Below, piece by piece: positions 21,357 through 32,303 of a DNA stretch of 64,000 bases. Every line of letters starts with the position of its first letter. Position 1 is the stretch's first letter. Origin of the DNA: Tulasnella sp. 424 (taxonomy: Eukaryota > Basidiomycota > Agaricomycetes > Cantharellales > Tulasnellaceae); NCBI GenBank assembly GCA_019633425.1, contig WSUB01000013.1:248001-312000 (forward strand), read 5' to 3'. The notes under the pieces were generated by a model that was given only the letters and a program-made list of their open reading frames with translations, was not told the origin of the DNA and ran no database searches. Both the position numbers and the translations under genes were made by a program.

Positions 21357-23215
21357 CTACAGTCTTGCTTTGGGCTTGTCGTCCTTGAATTTCTTGAACA
21401 AGACTTCCTTGACGTTCTTGCGCGAAATCTTGCCGGTGGGCCCTTTGGGGATTTCCGAGACGACGATGACTCTTTGAGGGATTTTAAACTAGGAAGAGCC
21501 ACAATGTCTTTTAGGAGCTGTATCCTTCGCGTACTCGAACCGATGATTCCCACCTTGGATATCTTGCCGGCCAGAGCCGCTTGAATCCTCTTCTCGGCCG
21601 CAGAATCGGGCTTGGACAGAACCACAGCCGCCCAAACGATCTCGCCGTACTTCTCGTCCTCCACGCCAAAGCAGACAGCTTCCTTGACGCCGTCCACAGC
21701 AAGCAACGCGCTGTCGACTTCGAGGGGTGAAATCTTTTCTCCTCCGCGGTTGATCAATTCCTTGATCCGGCCGGTGAGCTCGACGTGGTGAGGGAAGGTC
21801 TTTTGTTTGAATCCTTGGTCACCCGTCCTGAACCACCGTCCTTCCCAGAAACTCTCCTTGTTTGCCTTTTCGTTGGCCCAATATCCTTTGGTAACATTCT
21901 CCCCTCTAATGCAAACCTCACCCCTTTCGCCCAGGGCGAGCTCTCTGCCCTTGTCGTCCCGAATGGAGATCTCGACACCTTGGCCAACTCCAACCGTACC
22001 AGGAATTCTTGACAAAAAGTCGTTCGAGGTCTATCGGAAGGGGGAGCAAGAGCATTAGGGACCCAACGATTCCACTAAGTCAAGAGGCTTCCGATACCAT
22101 TTGATGAGCAGCCTCCGTCATGGCATACGCTTCCAAAACAGGTGCTTTGAACGTCTCTTCCAGCCGCTTGAACACGATCGGACTCAGGCTGCTTGAACAG
22201 CTTCGAATGAATCGGATCTTTGGTAAAGGGTTCGGTAACGGAGTGCTGAGCAAGATCGAGTGGATCGTCGGTACGGCTGTGTACCAAGTGGATTTGGTGG
22301 ACACAAAGTCTTTCCAGAACCGGCCGGCGGAGAACTTGTCGATGATGACCACGCTGCCGCCGGAACGTAGAGGTGATAAGAGACCCGCGAGAAGACCGTG
22401 CACGTGGAAGAGGGGCATGACGAGGTAGGACCGATCAGCGGGGGTCTGTAAGTTTCAAAATAGCTTAGCTGAGGCGAGAAGGAAAGTGTGGTCGTCACGG
22501 CTCTTACCAGCCAATATGTTTGAACGATATTCCCAGTCGTAGTCAACAGATTATGATGCGTCAACGGCACGCTCTTGGGTCTCCCAGTCGTTCCAGACGT
22601 ATGCAACACTAGCGCGACATCATCCGGGTGCGGGTCTTGGTTGTTCGCCTGTCCTCCTTTAATCTTCGCTGATGGCGCTTCATGGATCACTTGAACATGG
22701 ACTCCTCCGTTGTCATCGACGGAAAACTCCGCCGTACGCACTCCGATCTTCTTGGCAGCTAGTAAAGCCTGTTCGGCTCCTTTACGTTCTGCAGAAGTGG
22801 TGCGAGGGCTTGATAGAGGTGGGAGGAGTAGGAGGACGGGTTTCGTGTCGCTCAAGTAGAATTCAACTTCGCTTGGAGAGTAGGTTGGGTTGAGAGGTGC
22901 GGAGACAGCTCTGTACGAGTCACGAAAGACGATTGATTAAAGCTCATGAAAGCGAGGAAAACAAGAGAAGTCTTCTCCTCACCTTGCAGCTCCAGTGGCA
23001 ATAAACCCAACAACAAACTCGACGCTGTTAACGACGCTCATCGCTACAACATCGCCCTGTTGAACCCCCAACTGCGTTCTCAAGGTATCTCTGAGGTTGA
23101 ACACCAATCTCCGTAAAGAAGAGTACGAAATGTCGACTTGGGGCACGTTATCGGCTGGTGGGACAACCAATGCCGTCGAGGGACTATCTGGAACCAGCGT
23201 TAATAAGGTCGCCAT
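21357..23215 (-). CDS. peroxisomal AMP-binding acyl-CoA synthetase (PCS60/oxalyl-CoA synthetase-like)
   Basis: Acyl-activating enzyme that makes acyl-CoA through an acyl-AMP. Minus strand, ATG at 23215 (MATLLTLVPDSPSTALVVPP). The AMP-binding P-loop LVLHTSGTTGRPKSVPLTHH is intact, followed by PLFHVHGLLAGLLSPL, AYAMTEAAHQM, GEVCIRGENVTKGYW, the WFRTGDQG motif, LTGRIKELINRGGEKISPLE and the catalytic Lys region EIPKGPTGKISRKNVKEVLF. Five or more short introns interrupt it. The layout fits the fungal FAT2/PCS60 group, whose yeast member activates oxalate. The C terminus is ARL, an acceptable PTS1 peroxisome signal. The substrate is an inference from family resemblance. Confidence 0.87.
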
Positions 23216-23975
23216 TATTGTTTCGGTAGAGTAGATTTCGAGTTGGATTTTGGGTCAGTTTTCTGTTCAAGTTCGATGGTAAGGGAGGGGGGGATGGTAG
23301 TTTGCTGGAGGAAGCGAAGTGTGGATCCATGGGGATACTTTTATGACGACGGGGTTGCAAAACAGTTCTTCCCCGTCATCCGAAACTCCGGCCCCAGATG
23401 CCGCAAGATTCGGACAAAATCGGGCTCCCGTCCATCCATTAGAAATCTCCTCGGTCTCGTTGCGCAATAAGCAAGGTCGATGACGATGACGGGATAGGTT
23501 TCTCCAGGTACGCAGCCTCACGGGGAAATGGGCACAATATATAATATAGGCTTGGCAGCCATAATAGATAATAGGGTATGTCTAGGCGCCAAAGAGGGCT
23601 ATGGAACTACGCTGCAAGGGTGTGCAGGCTACACGAGTGTTATGTAATGAACAGGGAAACTAAATCCGGTTCGAAAACAAAAAAAAAAAAAGTGTTCAAG
23701 TATGAAAGGGAAGATGTGAAGTGTCCACAGGGGAAAAGGCCCGAGGTCCAAAAAAAGTAATGGAACCGGGCGCCAAAAAAGAGCAGTTTGGGATTTTCCG
23801 ATACAGCAAGGAACGAGCCAATGGACGAGAAACAAGCGCGGAAAGCGAGGAAATGCCAAAAAAATATATGATCCAAACCCAACGAAAAAAGAATAACTCA
23901 CGAATACCGTTACGAGGTCGTGATCGCGAGCGTCTATAAAAAAATTCAACACACCGAACTAGGCGCACAAGGATT

Positions 23976-24824
23976 TCAATCCAGCGATGCCGCAGGATGA
24001 CCTGGTCTGACAGCGACAACTGGTTTCGGGTCGTGTGCAGCAGCAGCTTCGTGAGTTGCAGGAGGAGCGGGTTGCCAATCTGAGACCGTCTCCCAAGATG
24101 CCACTGCGTCGTCCATCATCTGCGGTGCTCCATCATGCATGTGATGCGTCGAAAAGACCTCGTACACGCCCGTCTGCATCTTCGGCAAAGCGATCAGGTG
24201 CAATGCGAAGAAGAGCACAGCCGCGAGGGCCAATATCATTCTGAACCGGCGCGAAGCGGACCAACTTCGGTCCGTCGAGCTGGCGGTGTAGCCGTACGTG
24301 GAGATGGCGGGGGAGTCGGGTAAAGCGATGTTACGTGAGGTGCAGGAGGAGGAGGATGGGCAGAAGGCTTGTCGGACGCTCGAAAAGAATCCGCGACACC
24401 TTGAGGAAGACGCTTGCGCCTCGGGTTTCTCGAAGTAATGGATTTCGTAGTCGTATTCGTGGGTTGGGGACGATGGAGTGATCATAATGCAGGGCAGCAT
24501 GTTGTGGCAGGAGCCGGTGCTACTGCTGGATGGCGAGCGGGCTTCGCTTTCTTGTTTCTCGTTCATCGACATCATTGGGCGTTCGGGCAAGCCTGAGAAA
24601 GGAGATAAGCCACCGATGTGAGCAACGCACAAAGCTCGTCCCAGCGCGAAACCTGCTCCTCTCCTCACCTGTTGCGATCGGAGGCAGAGTCGCGAGCTTT
24701 CTGGCAAGAGAGCGGCGAGGAGGAGAAGTGCGGGAGACTTTGGAGGGGAGAGAAGAGGAAATGGACGACGTTCAGTCAGAAATGAAACGAAAACGGGGAT
24801 TTGCACTCTGTCCATACTACTCAC
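23976..24824 (-). CDS. unknown single-pass membrane protein
   Basis: One open frame of 282 codons. A splice acceptor (TTCTCAG) lies about 20 bases before an in-frame MMSMNEKQESEARSP at 24575, so the real start may be there, or an upstream exon may join at that point. The protein has a Ser-rich, acidic N-terminal half (HEYDYEIHYFEKPEAQ), a basic SWSASRRFR stretch, one strong transmembrane segment (MILALAAVLFFALHLIAL) and a His/Ala-rich C-terminal tail. I do not recognise the family. Downstream (23,250-23,970) and upstream (24,825-25,540) no other gene is seen. Confidence 0.55.
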   Translation of the reverse strand: MSSMDRVQIPVFVSFLTERRPFPLLSPPKSPALLLLAALLPESSRLCLRSQQVRRGAGFALGRALCVAHIGGLSPFSGLPERPMMSMNEKQESEARSPSSSSTGSCHNMLPCIMITPSSPTHEYDYEIHYFEKPEAQASSSRCRGFFSSVRQAFCPSSSSCTSRNIALPDSPAISTYGYTASSTDRSWSASRRFRMILALAAVLFFALHLIALPKMQTGVYEVFSTHHMHDGAPQMMDDAVASWETVSDWQPAPPATHEAAAAHDPKPVVAVRPGHPAASLD

Positions 24825-25545
24825 TGGTCTGTTCCATTTTTTGTGATGTATATGTAATGGTTCGAATACGTTTACCAGCAGGGGGGGTTGATTTGGACGG
24901 CTGGGAAGAGGGAGTGAATAGCAGGCGGTAGTTTCGCGTGGGATGCGTGGCGACGGTTTGGGCTAGCTTTTCACGGCACAAGAAGATTGATGGAAGCGAA
25001 GGGTTGTGATTTAGGTTTATTGAAACTAAAGAAGGTGAGGGTTGGGGTGTTTAGTGTTCTAAAGAGTGTAGGTTGGAGGTTGGTGAGGGAAGGTGGGTAG
25101 ACTCTGTCTTGAAAGCGGGACCTTTGGGAGATGGTGGTGGTAGTAGAAAGAGGAGAGTGAGAGAACAAGAAAGCGAGTGTGAAATGTATTTTCCCCATTC
25201 TTGTTGCCGCGTGGACGATCAGGGCCACAACAACGGGGATAAACGGACATCTCAACCCTTCCAGTGCCTAGGCCCTCTGAAATTTACTTCGCCTCTCCGA
25301 GCCCGTTTCCTCTAGAAGCCTCTCCCCATCCTTCAATTGCTGTCTATACGCCGCTAATTTCGCTGCCCCCGCTGTCATATACAACAAGCACCTGACATTT
25401 AGAGCAAACACTTAGTACTCTGCAAGCAAGGCCGCTTGTACCAGCGTCCAAGTCAACCTAGTGTCCCTGAACCTCTTGCCTGGCACCAGGAACCCGCCTT
25501 TCTTTTCTCCTTCCCCTTCCCCAACACCCTAGCTCACACTACTCA

Positions 25546-27449
25546 ATGTCAGAAACAACTCTGTTAGCAACAGCTTCCAACATCGTCTATGACGACCTTA
25601 CGTTCTCCGCTTCGGGAAACAACAACAACAATTCATCGCCGCAGCAGGAACAACAACGAGCGCCCGACGGCAGCATGATGCTCACCCTCAACTCCCAAAC
25701 CTCTGACGTGTTCTCGAACCCTACGTTCCCTTCATCTCGCTTGTCCATTCCGAACACGTACATCCCTTCCCTCGCCTCGCTGCCGGGCACCTCGACGGTC
25801 GTAGCAGCCACAACCTCGGAAAACGAGCACGAAAACGGAGTGTGGACCGTCGACTTGACCAATGCGCGGTTGGTTCAGAGGTACCCTTGCCCCGCGAACG
25901 GCGCGGATCCGGCTACCAATACGATTACCGCGTTGAAAGCTGGTGTGGATGGGAGGACTTTTTTAACGACGAGTAGGGATAGGGCGTTTCGGTTGTGGGA
26001 TGTGAGGGCTGCCCCGTCGTCCGAGTCTTCGTTTTTGCAAAGTATGTAGGACAAGGGAGACCGCCCGAAGATGGACTGGGACTTACGCTAACCCGACATA
26101 TAGTTACTGCTCCTCGACCTTTACTCTCTTTTGACATTGACGGCTCGTTCCTTGCAACTGGAACGGAATCCAACAGCTCCGGGGCATCAATAATTTTTTG
26201 GTAGTTTTTTCTCTTCTGCTCCTCCGTTCTCTTGGCCTGTTATTCACACATCCCCGACATCTACCATACGATAGGGACACCCGAAACCCCCGAACGCCTC
26301 TCTACCAACACGAATCAACTCACTCCGACGACATCACCACCCTCCGATTCAAACCCACTTCAGCGCCATCATCAAACGAACACGCCATCCTGCTCTCAGC
26401 TTCCACCGACGGCCTGATCTGCTTAAGCAACGCACGCGAGCAAGACGAAGACGAAGCGGGCTTGCACGTAGGCAATTGGGGTAAAAGCGTGTCGAGATGC
26501 GATTGGATGCAGGATGGATCGGGGGTTTGGAGTGCGAGTGATATGGAGACGTTTGCTACTTGGGATGGGGAGGTAAGCATCAGGCCCTTGTCATTTGTCG
26601 TTTTTCTAGAGATAACTTATGATCAAATGGCGTGATTGCTTAAAAAGTTGAACCCGACGTACGACTTTGGAGACCTTCGTACTCCGAGTATCCAAGATAC
26701 TTGGGAATCCAATTACATCATTGACGCAAGTTGGTACTCGGCGTCATCCCGTCTAACTGCCTCCTCTTCGGACTTTTTGGGGATTTGGATGGGGAATAAC
26801 AAGTTGCGTCTTTCGTTCAAGGCTAGCTCGTGGCACAAGCTGACTGGTGGGATGGTTCTTCTCTTGGGTGCTGCAGTGGCGATTTTGCGTTGTTCAACCC
26901 AACATCACCTCACTCGATGCAAGTTGAGAGAGTGTTCAGAAGTAATCAGACTCTAGGACACTCGGGTATCGTTCGGTCTGTGTTATACCACAAGGAGGTG
27001 CGTTAAGGCCAGACAAACTCTCCCCAATATCCGCTTTGCCTTTGCTAAGTCAACACCAACCGCCACCTAGTCCCGATGCATAATCACCGGCGGCGAAGAC
27101 TCCCTCATCCACATCTGGCCATCCTCGTCAAACAACAGCACCACGCCCACTCCTACCGCCTCGGCGATCATCAACAAACGCCTGGCGTCGCTCGACGATG
27201 AAGGCGATATAATGATGGGCACGCCAACTCCACCGACTTCTCCGAGAAGGATGGACGATGGGTTTCTTCCTCCCCCGACGAGCACCAAGGGCAAGAAGAG
27301 GAAGACGGATGATGGCACCCTTAGCGGAGTACGTCGTTTTCTTTTTCTAGAGGTGTTCCCCCCCCCCCTTTGATCCCGAGCTGATGGTTTGTTCCTTGTG
27401 ATTTTGGCGTTTGACTTAGGATAAGAAGAGGGGAAAACAGGGATTTTGA
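25546..27449 (+). CDS. WD40-repeat protein, WDR89-like
   Basis: Starts MSETTLLATASNIVYDDLTF. Exon 1 (25546-26041) ends in SFLQ and joins ITAPRPLLSFDIDGSFLATG at 26104. WD-type blades are visible: TALKAGVDGRTFLTTSRDRA with FRLWDVR, FLATGTESNSSGASIIFWDT, ISSA-type LLSASTDGLICLSN, WMQDGSGVWSASDMETFATW, and a last blade SRCIITGGEDSLIHIWPSSS. The order and the last blade resemble WDR89-like proteins. The tail is lysine-rich (KGKKRKTDDG, then DKKRGKQGF), possibly a nuclear signal. The role of WDR89 proteins is poorly known. A broken copy of the first 620 bases lies at 34,270. Confidence 0.8.
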
Positions 27450-27986
27450 TTATTCCTTTTTTGGGGGAGTCTTATTGACGTGACTGATCAGGTGAGAGTT
27501 TGTTCGTACAGTTATAAGCAGCGGACCGTTGTTTAAAACTCTTGAACTACCCTCTTATGCCAGCAAGCCCTGTTCAGTTGTTGTACTTTACTTGTAGGGA
27601 AGTATATATGTAACACGTATGCGCTGATGTTGCTGTGAATGCGTCATCCGTGCAATTAGAATCACCCTCCCCTCTCTTTTCCTGGACACCATTACCTTTG
27701 TGATTGTCGGGGCCCGGATCTGGAGTTCCTCTGCCCGTCCCTCATGATTAGTCTTCAATTTCCGTTTCTGCGGCCTCGAAAGAGAAACCACGTGAGCTGT
27801 GGTTACAAGGAGAGATAGGCTTTGCCAAGAGCGCCATCATATTCAGCCAGAAATACAGTGAGAGATACATCTTTAATGTTGGGTATTATGATGATGAGTA
27901 ACATAGTAGCAGCATGCGGATGAATATATTGGCGTTTTGGCAGAACACGTCCCCTCGCAGACATGCAAATGGAATGGGGATGGTAA
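27450..27986. other. intergenic stretch between WDR89-like gene and kinase
   Basis: No gene recognised. A stretch at about 27,720-27,790 resembles 31,340-31,415 (caatttccgtttctgcggcctcg-like), a hint of a short dispersed repeat. Confidence 0.35.
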
Positions 27987-29246
27987 TCATGTGTCGAGCG
28001 TCAAGGCTCCCTCTAGATGAGATGCGATTTTCTCTGCAGGCCAGCGGCAGGATACATCCTTTGACCAACAAGCCTCCAAAACCGGCCAGAGGAGGTCCGG
28101 GTATGGGACATCATGGGTATTTAGAGTTGGCAGATCGTACGTGACCACTGAATGAAAGATCCCGTGTCTGGTGGTGCGGTGATCGTATGGCAGTTTTGAA
28201 GTTACCAGCTGGCAGGCAAATCCGTCAGTTTTCATAGGATTAGGCACCCACAGAACGTTGACAAAGCATACCTCATAAATGACCCAAAGGTCTGTGTAGA
28301 TTATCCGAGGGACATCATTGAACAAAACAGGATCGCCATACCGGAGTGTAGTTTGCCACCCAGTTGAGGTTCGCAGATCCTGGGACAGGGCGTCGTCCAA
28401 TAATATGGACAACCCGAAGTCCACGAGCCTTGCAACCCCATCCGCGCCGATCAAAATATTCTCCTGAAAACCGAGTGTCAATGAGGGAGTTATCCATTGC
28501 TTGGGGCTACTCACAGGCTTGACATCTCCATGCACGATCTGTGGATCCATGCTATGGAGATACGCCAATCCACTGGCAACTTGATACCCCTATGAATAAA
28601 GAGGATTAGGTGGGGCTAATATGAAAACTAAAGGCGCTACGTACGATATGCAAAGCATCGACGGGGTGCTGTTTCATGTATTCTCTTACATTCCCTCCGT
28701 CCTGCCAGTTTGATAACAATCTTGCCGAGCAGCCGTCAAAAACGTAGCCCACAAAAGGCGTGATATTTGGATGGTCGAGTTTATGCCAAGAAACTACTTC
28801 CCGAAGAAGGTGCTTGGATCCAGAGTCATTAACAAAGCCGTTGACCGAGTCGGACGGAGAATGGCTTACCCTGAGTAGCCTTCGATTTGACAGGCCACCC
28901 TGTGGTCGCAGGTATATCCTTTTGTCCGCGACCTTTACTAATTCTCCTGTAATCTTGTCAATTAACCAGGAGCACCACACCTCCCCAAACGATCCCCTTG
29001 AGAGAGCGTCCTTTTCTTCGGTGTAGATATGCCGGGGCTCGATCAGGAGATGCAGAGTCATGCTGACAGCCCCCTCCTTGAACAAAGAAAACTAATGTTA
29101 GGAAAGCCTTGATTTAGAGGAGCGTGTTATTGCGAGCATACCATAGCCGCTTGTTGGAGCTCAATGTGTGGCCATGTGCTGCGAGGTTCTTCCAACTCTA
29201 GAAGTGCTGCAAAGATAGGAGATAACGATGATGCCTGGTCAGCCAT
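27987..29246 (-). CDS. protein kinase (TKL-like) with degraded APE motif
   Basis: Starts MADQASSLSPIFAALLELEE at 29246, with exon 1 ending at 29142. Exon 2 joins in phase and carries the Gly-loop SRGSFGEVW and a lysine in VADKRI at the VAIK position. The alpha-C Glu lies in LLREVVSWHKLDHPNI, the catalytic loop is VHGDVKP joined to ENILIG (H-G-D, a non-RD kinase), and the metal-binding DFG is in RLVDFGLSI. The activation segment ends in RYGDPVLFN instead of the usual APE. The alpha-F Asp is present (TDLWVIYE), and the C lobe ends in LEACWSKDVSCRWPAEKI. Most catalytic residues remain, so it may be active, but the missing APE is unusual. The stop is at 27987. No extra domain is visible beyond about 50 N-terminal residues. 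Confidence 0.8.
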
Positions 29247-29525
29247 TCTCAGAGGATCGGGAATAGGGATCAATAGATCGTACTAGCTGATGAGATTTTA
29301 TACTTGTGGTGACTGTGACGAGCGTGTCAGCCGAGCCGAACCAGAACGTCAAAGCTTCAGCCATTGTCGGGACTGCTCGAACCACACAACGGCTCAAAGA
29401 AGGCACGAGGCTTCAGATGCGATAAACAGAGAGGCTCCGCTCAGGTGTAGGGCCGTAAAGAAGACGCTTCGACCACCAGGTGCGAGGAAATACCGCAAGG
29501 CCACGAGTTGGGCGGGAGTAGGGTG

Positions 29526-30600
29526 GTCGAACCTACATCATCTTACGCGGTCGCAACCAATCGAAAGCAGAACAGATCATTGCCTCGCTCCCCCAAGCTT
29601 CAGAGTCGCAATACGGGTTCATTCAATGCGACGTGAGGTGAAGGGTGAGCGTTTTATTCTTGTTGTTTATTTGGGGTTCGCTCTGTACCAATTAATCCGA
29701 TTATGGAAGGTTGAGCTCACAACATTTATGCGGTAGCAGCCAATCGAAAGCAGAAAAGATCATTGCCTCGCTCCCCCAAGCTTCCGAGTCGAAATTCAAT
29801 GCGACGTGAGCCTGTTCTTGTGAAGGGTGAGCGTTCCATTCTTCACCAGGAGCCTACAGGTCTTAAGCCCATATTCATCGCTCGAAAAAAAAAAAACAGA
29901 AAGACTCAGAAACCCCTCCCCTTTCAATAAATTTCTCATATAGTTTCATCCTATATTCCTCGTTTGCCATGCCATCCCTTGTCAGCGTTCGCGAGACCAA
30001 CTCGACCGTTTCCACATCATATCGTCCCACGGCCCATTTCGTGGGAGGAACATCCGGGGTTGGAGGAGCCACGCGAAAGCATTTGCTAATGCGGTGAAGG
30101 GTGAGCGTTTCATTGTTATTGTCTATCTGAAGTTTGCGCGCTGTACCTGATCCAAATATGGAAGGTCGAGCCCACATCATTTTATTCGGTCGCAACCAAT
30201 CGAAAGCAGATCAGACCATTGCCTCGTTCCCCCAAGCTCCAGACTCAAAATACAGGCTCATTCAATACGACGTGAGCCTGTTCTTGGGAAGAGTGGGCGT
30301 TCCATCATTGTTGTCTATTTGAAGTTTGCGCGGCTCTGCCTAATCCAATTATGGAAGGTCGAGCCCACATCATCTTACGCGGTCGCAACCAATCGAACGC
30401 AGAACAGATCATTGCCTCGCTCCCTCAAGGTTCGAGGCTGAAATACGAGTTCATTCAATGCGACGTGAGTCTTATCAAGACCGTCATCACATCTATTAGA
30501 GACGGGACTCGTCCCATGGACATCGAAGGCGTGCAAGGTGCGTGTATTTCACACTGTTCGTTCTCCCCCGTCCACCTAAGATGGCTGACTTGTAATAAGG
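29526..30600 (+). pseudogene. scrambled short-chain dehydrogenase (SDR) exons
   Basis: Fragments of a Rossmann-fold SDR gene in disordered copies. An N-terminal exon (ATG at 29969) encodes AHFVGGTSGVGGATRK, with the GxxxGxG cofactor loop, then loses frame near 30,070, where two bases seem missing. A second exon, encoding EGRAHIILRGRNQSNAEQII and ending in a YEFIQCDVS motif, is present four times: about 29,526, 29,701, 30,158 and 30,351. Only the last is followed by the next coding segment (LIKTVITSIRDGTRPMDIEG). The exon order 2-2-1-2-2 cannot make a normal enzyme. Confidence 0.72.
30158..30463 (+). repeat. tandem copies of SDR exon 2
   Basis: Two copies 193 bases apart share the coding stretch and the flanking intron sequence (gtgagcctgttcttgggaag). 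Two further, more decayed copies lie at 29,526-29,640 and 29,701-29,810, about 175 bases apart. Confidence 0.75.
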
Positions 30601-30649
30601 TTATTCAGCTCGAAGCGGATTCGGAATTGACGGGATTAAATGTGTCCGA

Positions 30650-30975
30650 GAGCCCACTGTTTGTTGGGTTCCGGAGGAGGATAGAGACGCTATGGACTCG
30701 TGGACGCCGACTAACCTACCTGAGATAGAGGACCGGCATATTGTCCGATGCTAGTGACGATGGCCAAGTGAACACCCTTGATGTTGTTCTCCCCTGCCGA
30801 CTAGCCAAAGAAAGACTAAAAAATCGACGGCGACCTCCCGAGCAACCCTGATCATCGACTCGGGTTATACAGCGGACTACTAGACAAGCCAGCCGGACTT
30901 GAATTCTCTCTATTTTTTTCAGCCTTTGCCCACCTTCGGCTCAACGAGGTACATAGAGGCCTCGCCGGATTGCCC
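30650..30975. repeat. dispersed block R1, copy near glycosyltransferase 1
   Basis: Contains gcatattgtccgatgctag and a stretch with ggcgacctcccgagcaac and gacttgaattctctctatt. Similar stretches occur at about 41,020-41,500 and 42,000-42,300, all next to glycosyltransferase copies. I see no terminal inverted repeats, so it is better seen as duplicated intergenic sequence than as a named transposon. Confidence 0.55.
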
Positions 30976-32303
30976 AAAAACGTCCGAAAATCCCTAGGAG
31001 ACCTTTTGCATTACCCGAAGTATGTTCTAATACTTCCATAAGCTACTATATCATCAGATAGTTGCCATAGTATACTTATGGTAGTGCATCCGCCTCGTTC
31101 TCAGATTCCTCGTCGTCTGCATCCTCCTCAACGGCGGCTCTCCCTTCGTCATCTTCCTTGCCTCCATAACCCCAATGGCCTTCGTCATGTCATCCATGCT
31201 TGTAATCAAGGATGTATTTTGCTCCACTAAACCAAGCTTGGCCGAAAGCGGCCAAGGCTTAGTCGGTGATCACTCGACATCGGTGCAGTTAGGATCCCGC
31301 CGCTACCGCCTCTTTTTGTACGCGGTTATCGTGTTGCCGTCAGACCACGACCTCTCCAATTTCCGTCTCTGAGGCTTAGAAAGAGAGCCCGAAATTGACC
31401 GCGTGAATTTGCCGCAGAAACCATAGCGCACCCTAAATGGGAACCTGGCACAAAGCCGCATGGATCCTAACGGATACAAGAACCCCCCTTTCTTATCGAG
31501 GTTACAGGGGCCAAATTATTTTTTTATATCTGTACGGTGTGACGGACGAGAGGATAGCGCCTTCCTTCAATCCTCCTAGGGACAGCGTACACCTTCGATG
31601 GGTTGGGTGCTGGAATAGTAGAAGAACCGCCCTCGATGGCAGGCATCTTGTCGTAGTGCGAAGCGGCGACCTTTGGCGGGTACATACTAGATCGGAATTT
31701 CGATATGGTTGCTCCAGATGGGGTTCGACGAGCCTGAGCCCGATCAATGAGGTATCAATGACTGAACAGTAGGTACAGATGTTGATTCAGTTACACGTGA
31801 AAAGTAGTAGCCAGTAACGATGGACAGCGACGGCGGGCTTGGGAGGCGGGGCGTGGTGAAAGAGTCCCGAGAGCTGGACTCTCTCTGTATCTGGACATGA
31901 TTACAATAAGATGATAAATAAATGAGCGGGAGAAGAATTTACGCTCAACCTCTGCTGCATAATATGGGGGCTGGTGCTATGTTATTGCGGCTGGCAGTGA
32001 AAAGATCGTTTCGGTTCACCAAAGGTATTAGAGCAAACGGCCAACGGAGTTGGTGCCGGGAATGGGACAACGCGCACGTGATTGGTTGAAACCCCGTCGA
32101 AAACGGTCAACAGCTCGAACGATCGCACGACCAATTCGGTCGTGACCCGTCCGTTGACCAAGCCCCCTTTTTGACGGCCCTAAATTGCCTGTGCTTGTCT
32201 GAAAATACTTGGATGCCAAGGGAAATGGTGCCAGCTAGCATCTACAGCCCTCACCGTCATTACACTCCCTCACCGTCGGGGACGACCTCAAGTCACGAAT
32301 AGT
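30976..32303. other. intergenic region before glycosyltransferase 1
   Basis: No gene recognised. The last 100 bases resemble the sequence before the other glycosyltransferase copies (caccgtcattacactccctcaccgtcgggg-like leader), presumably the promoter and 5' UTR. Confidence 0.35.
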
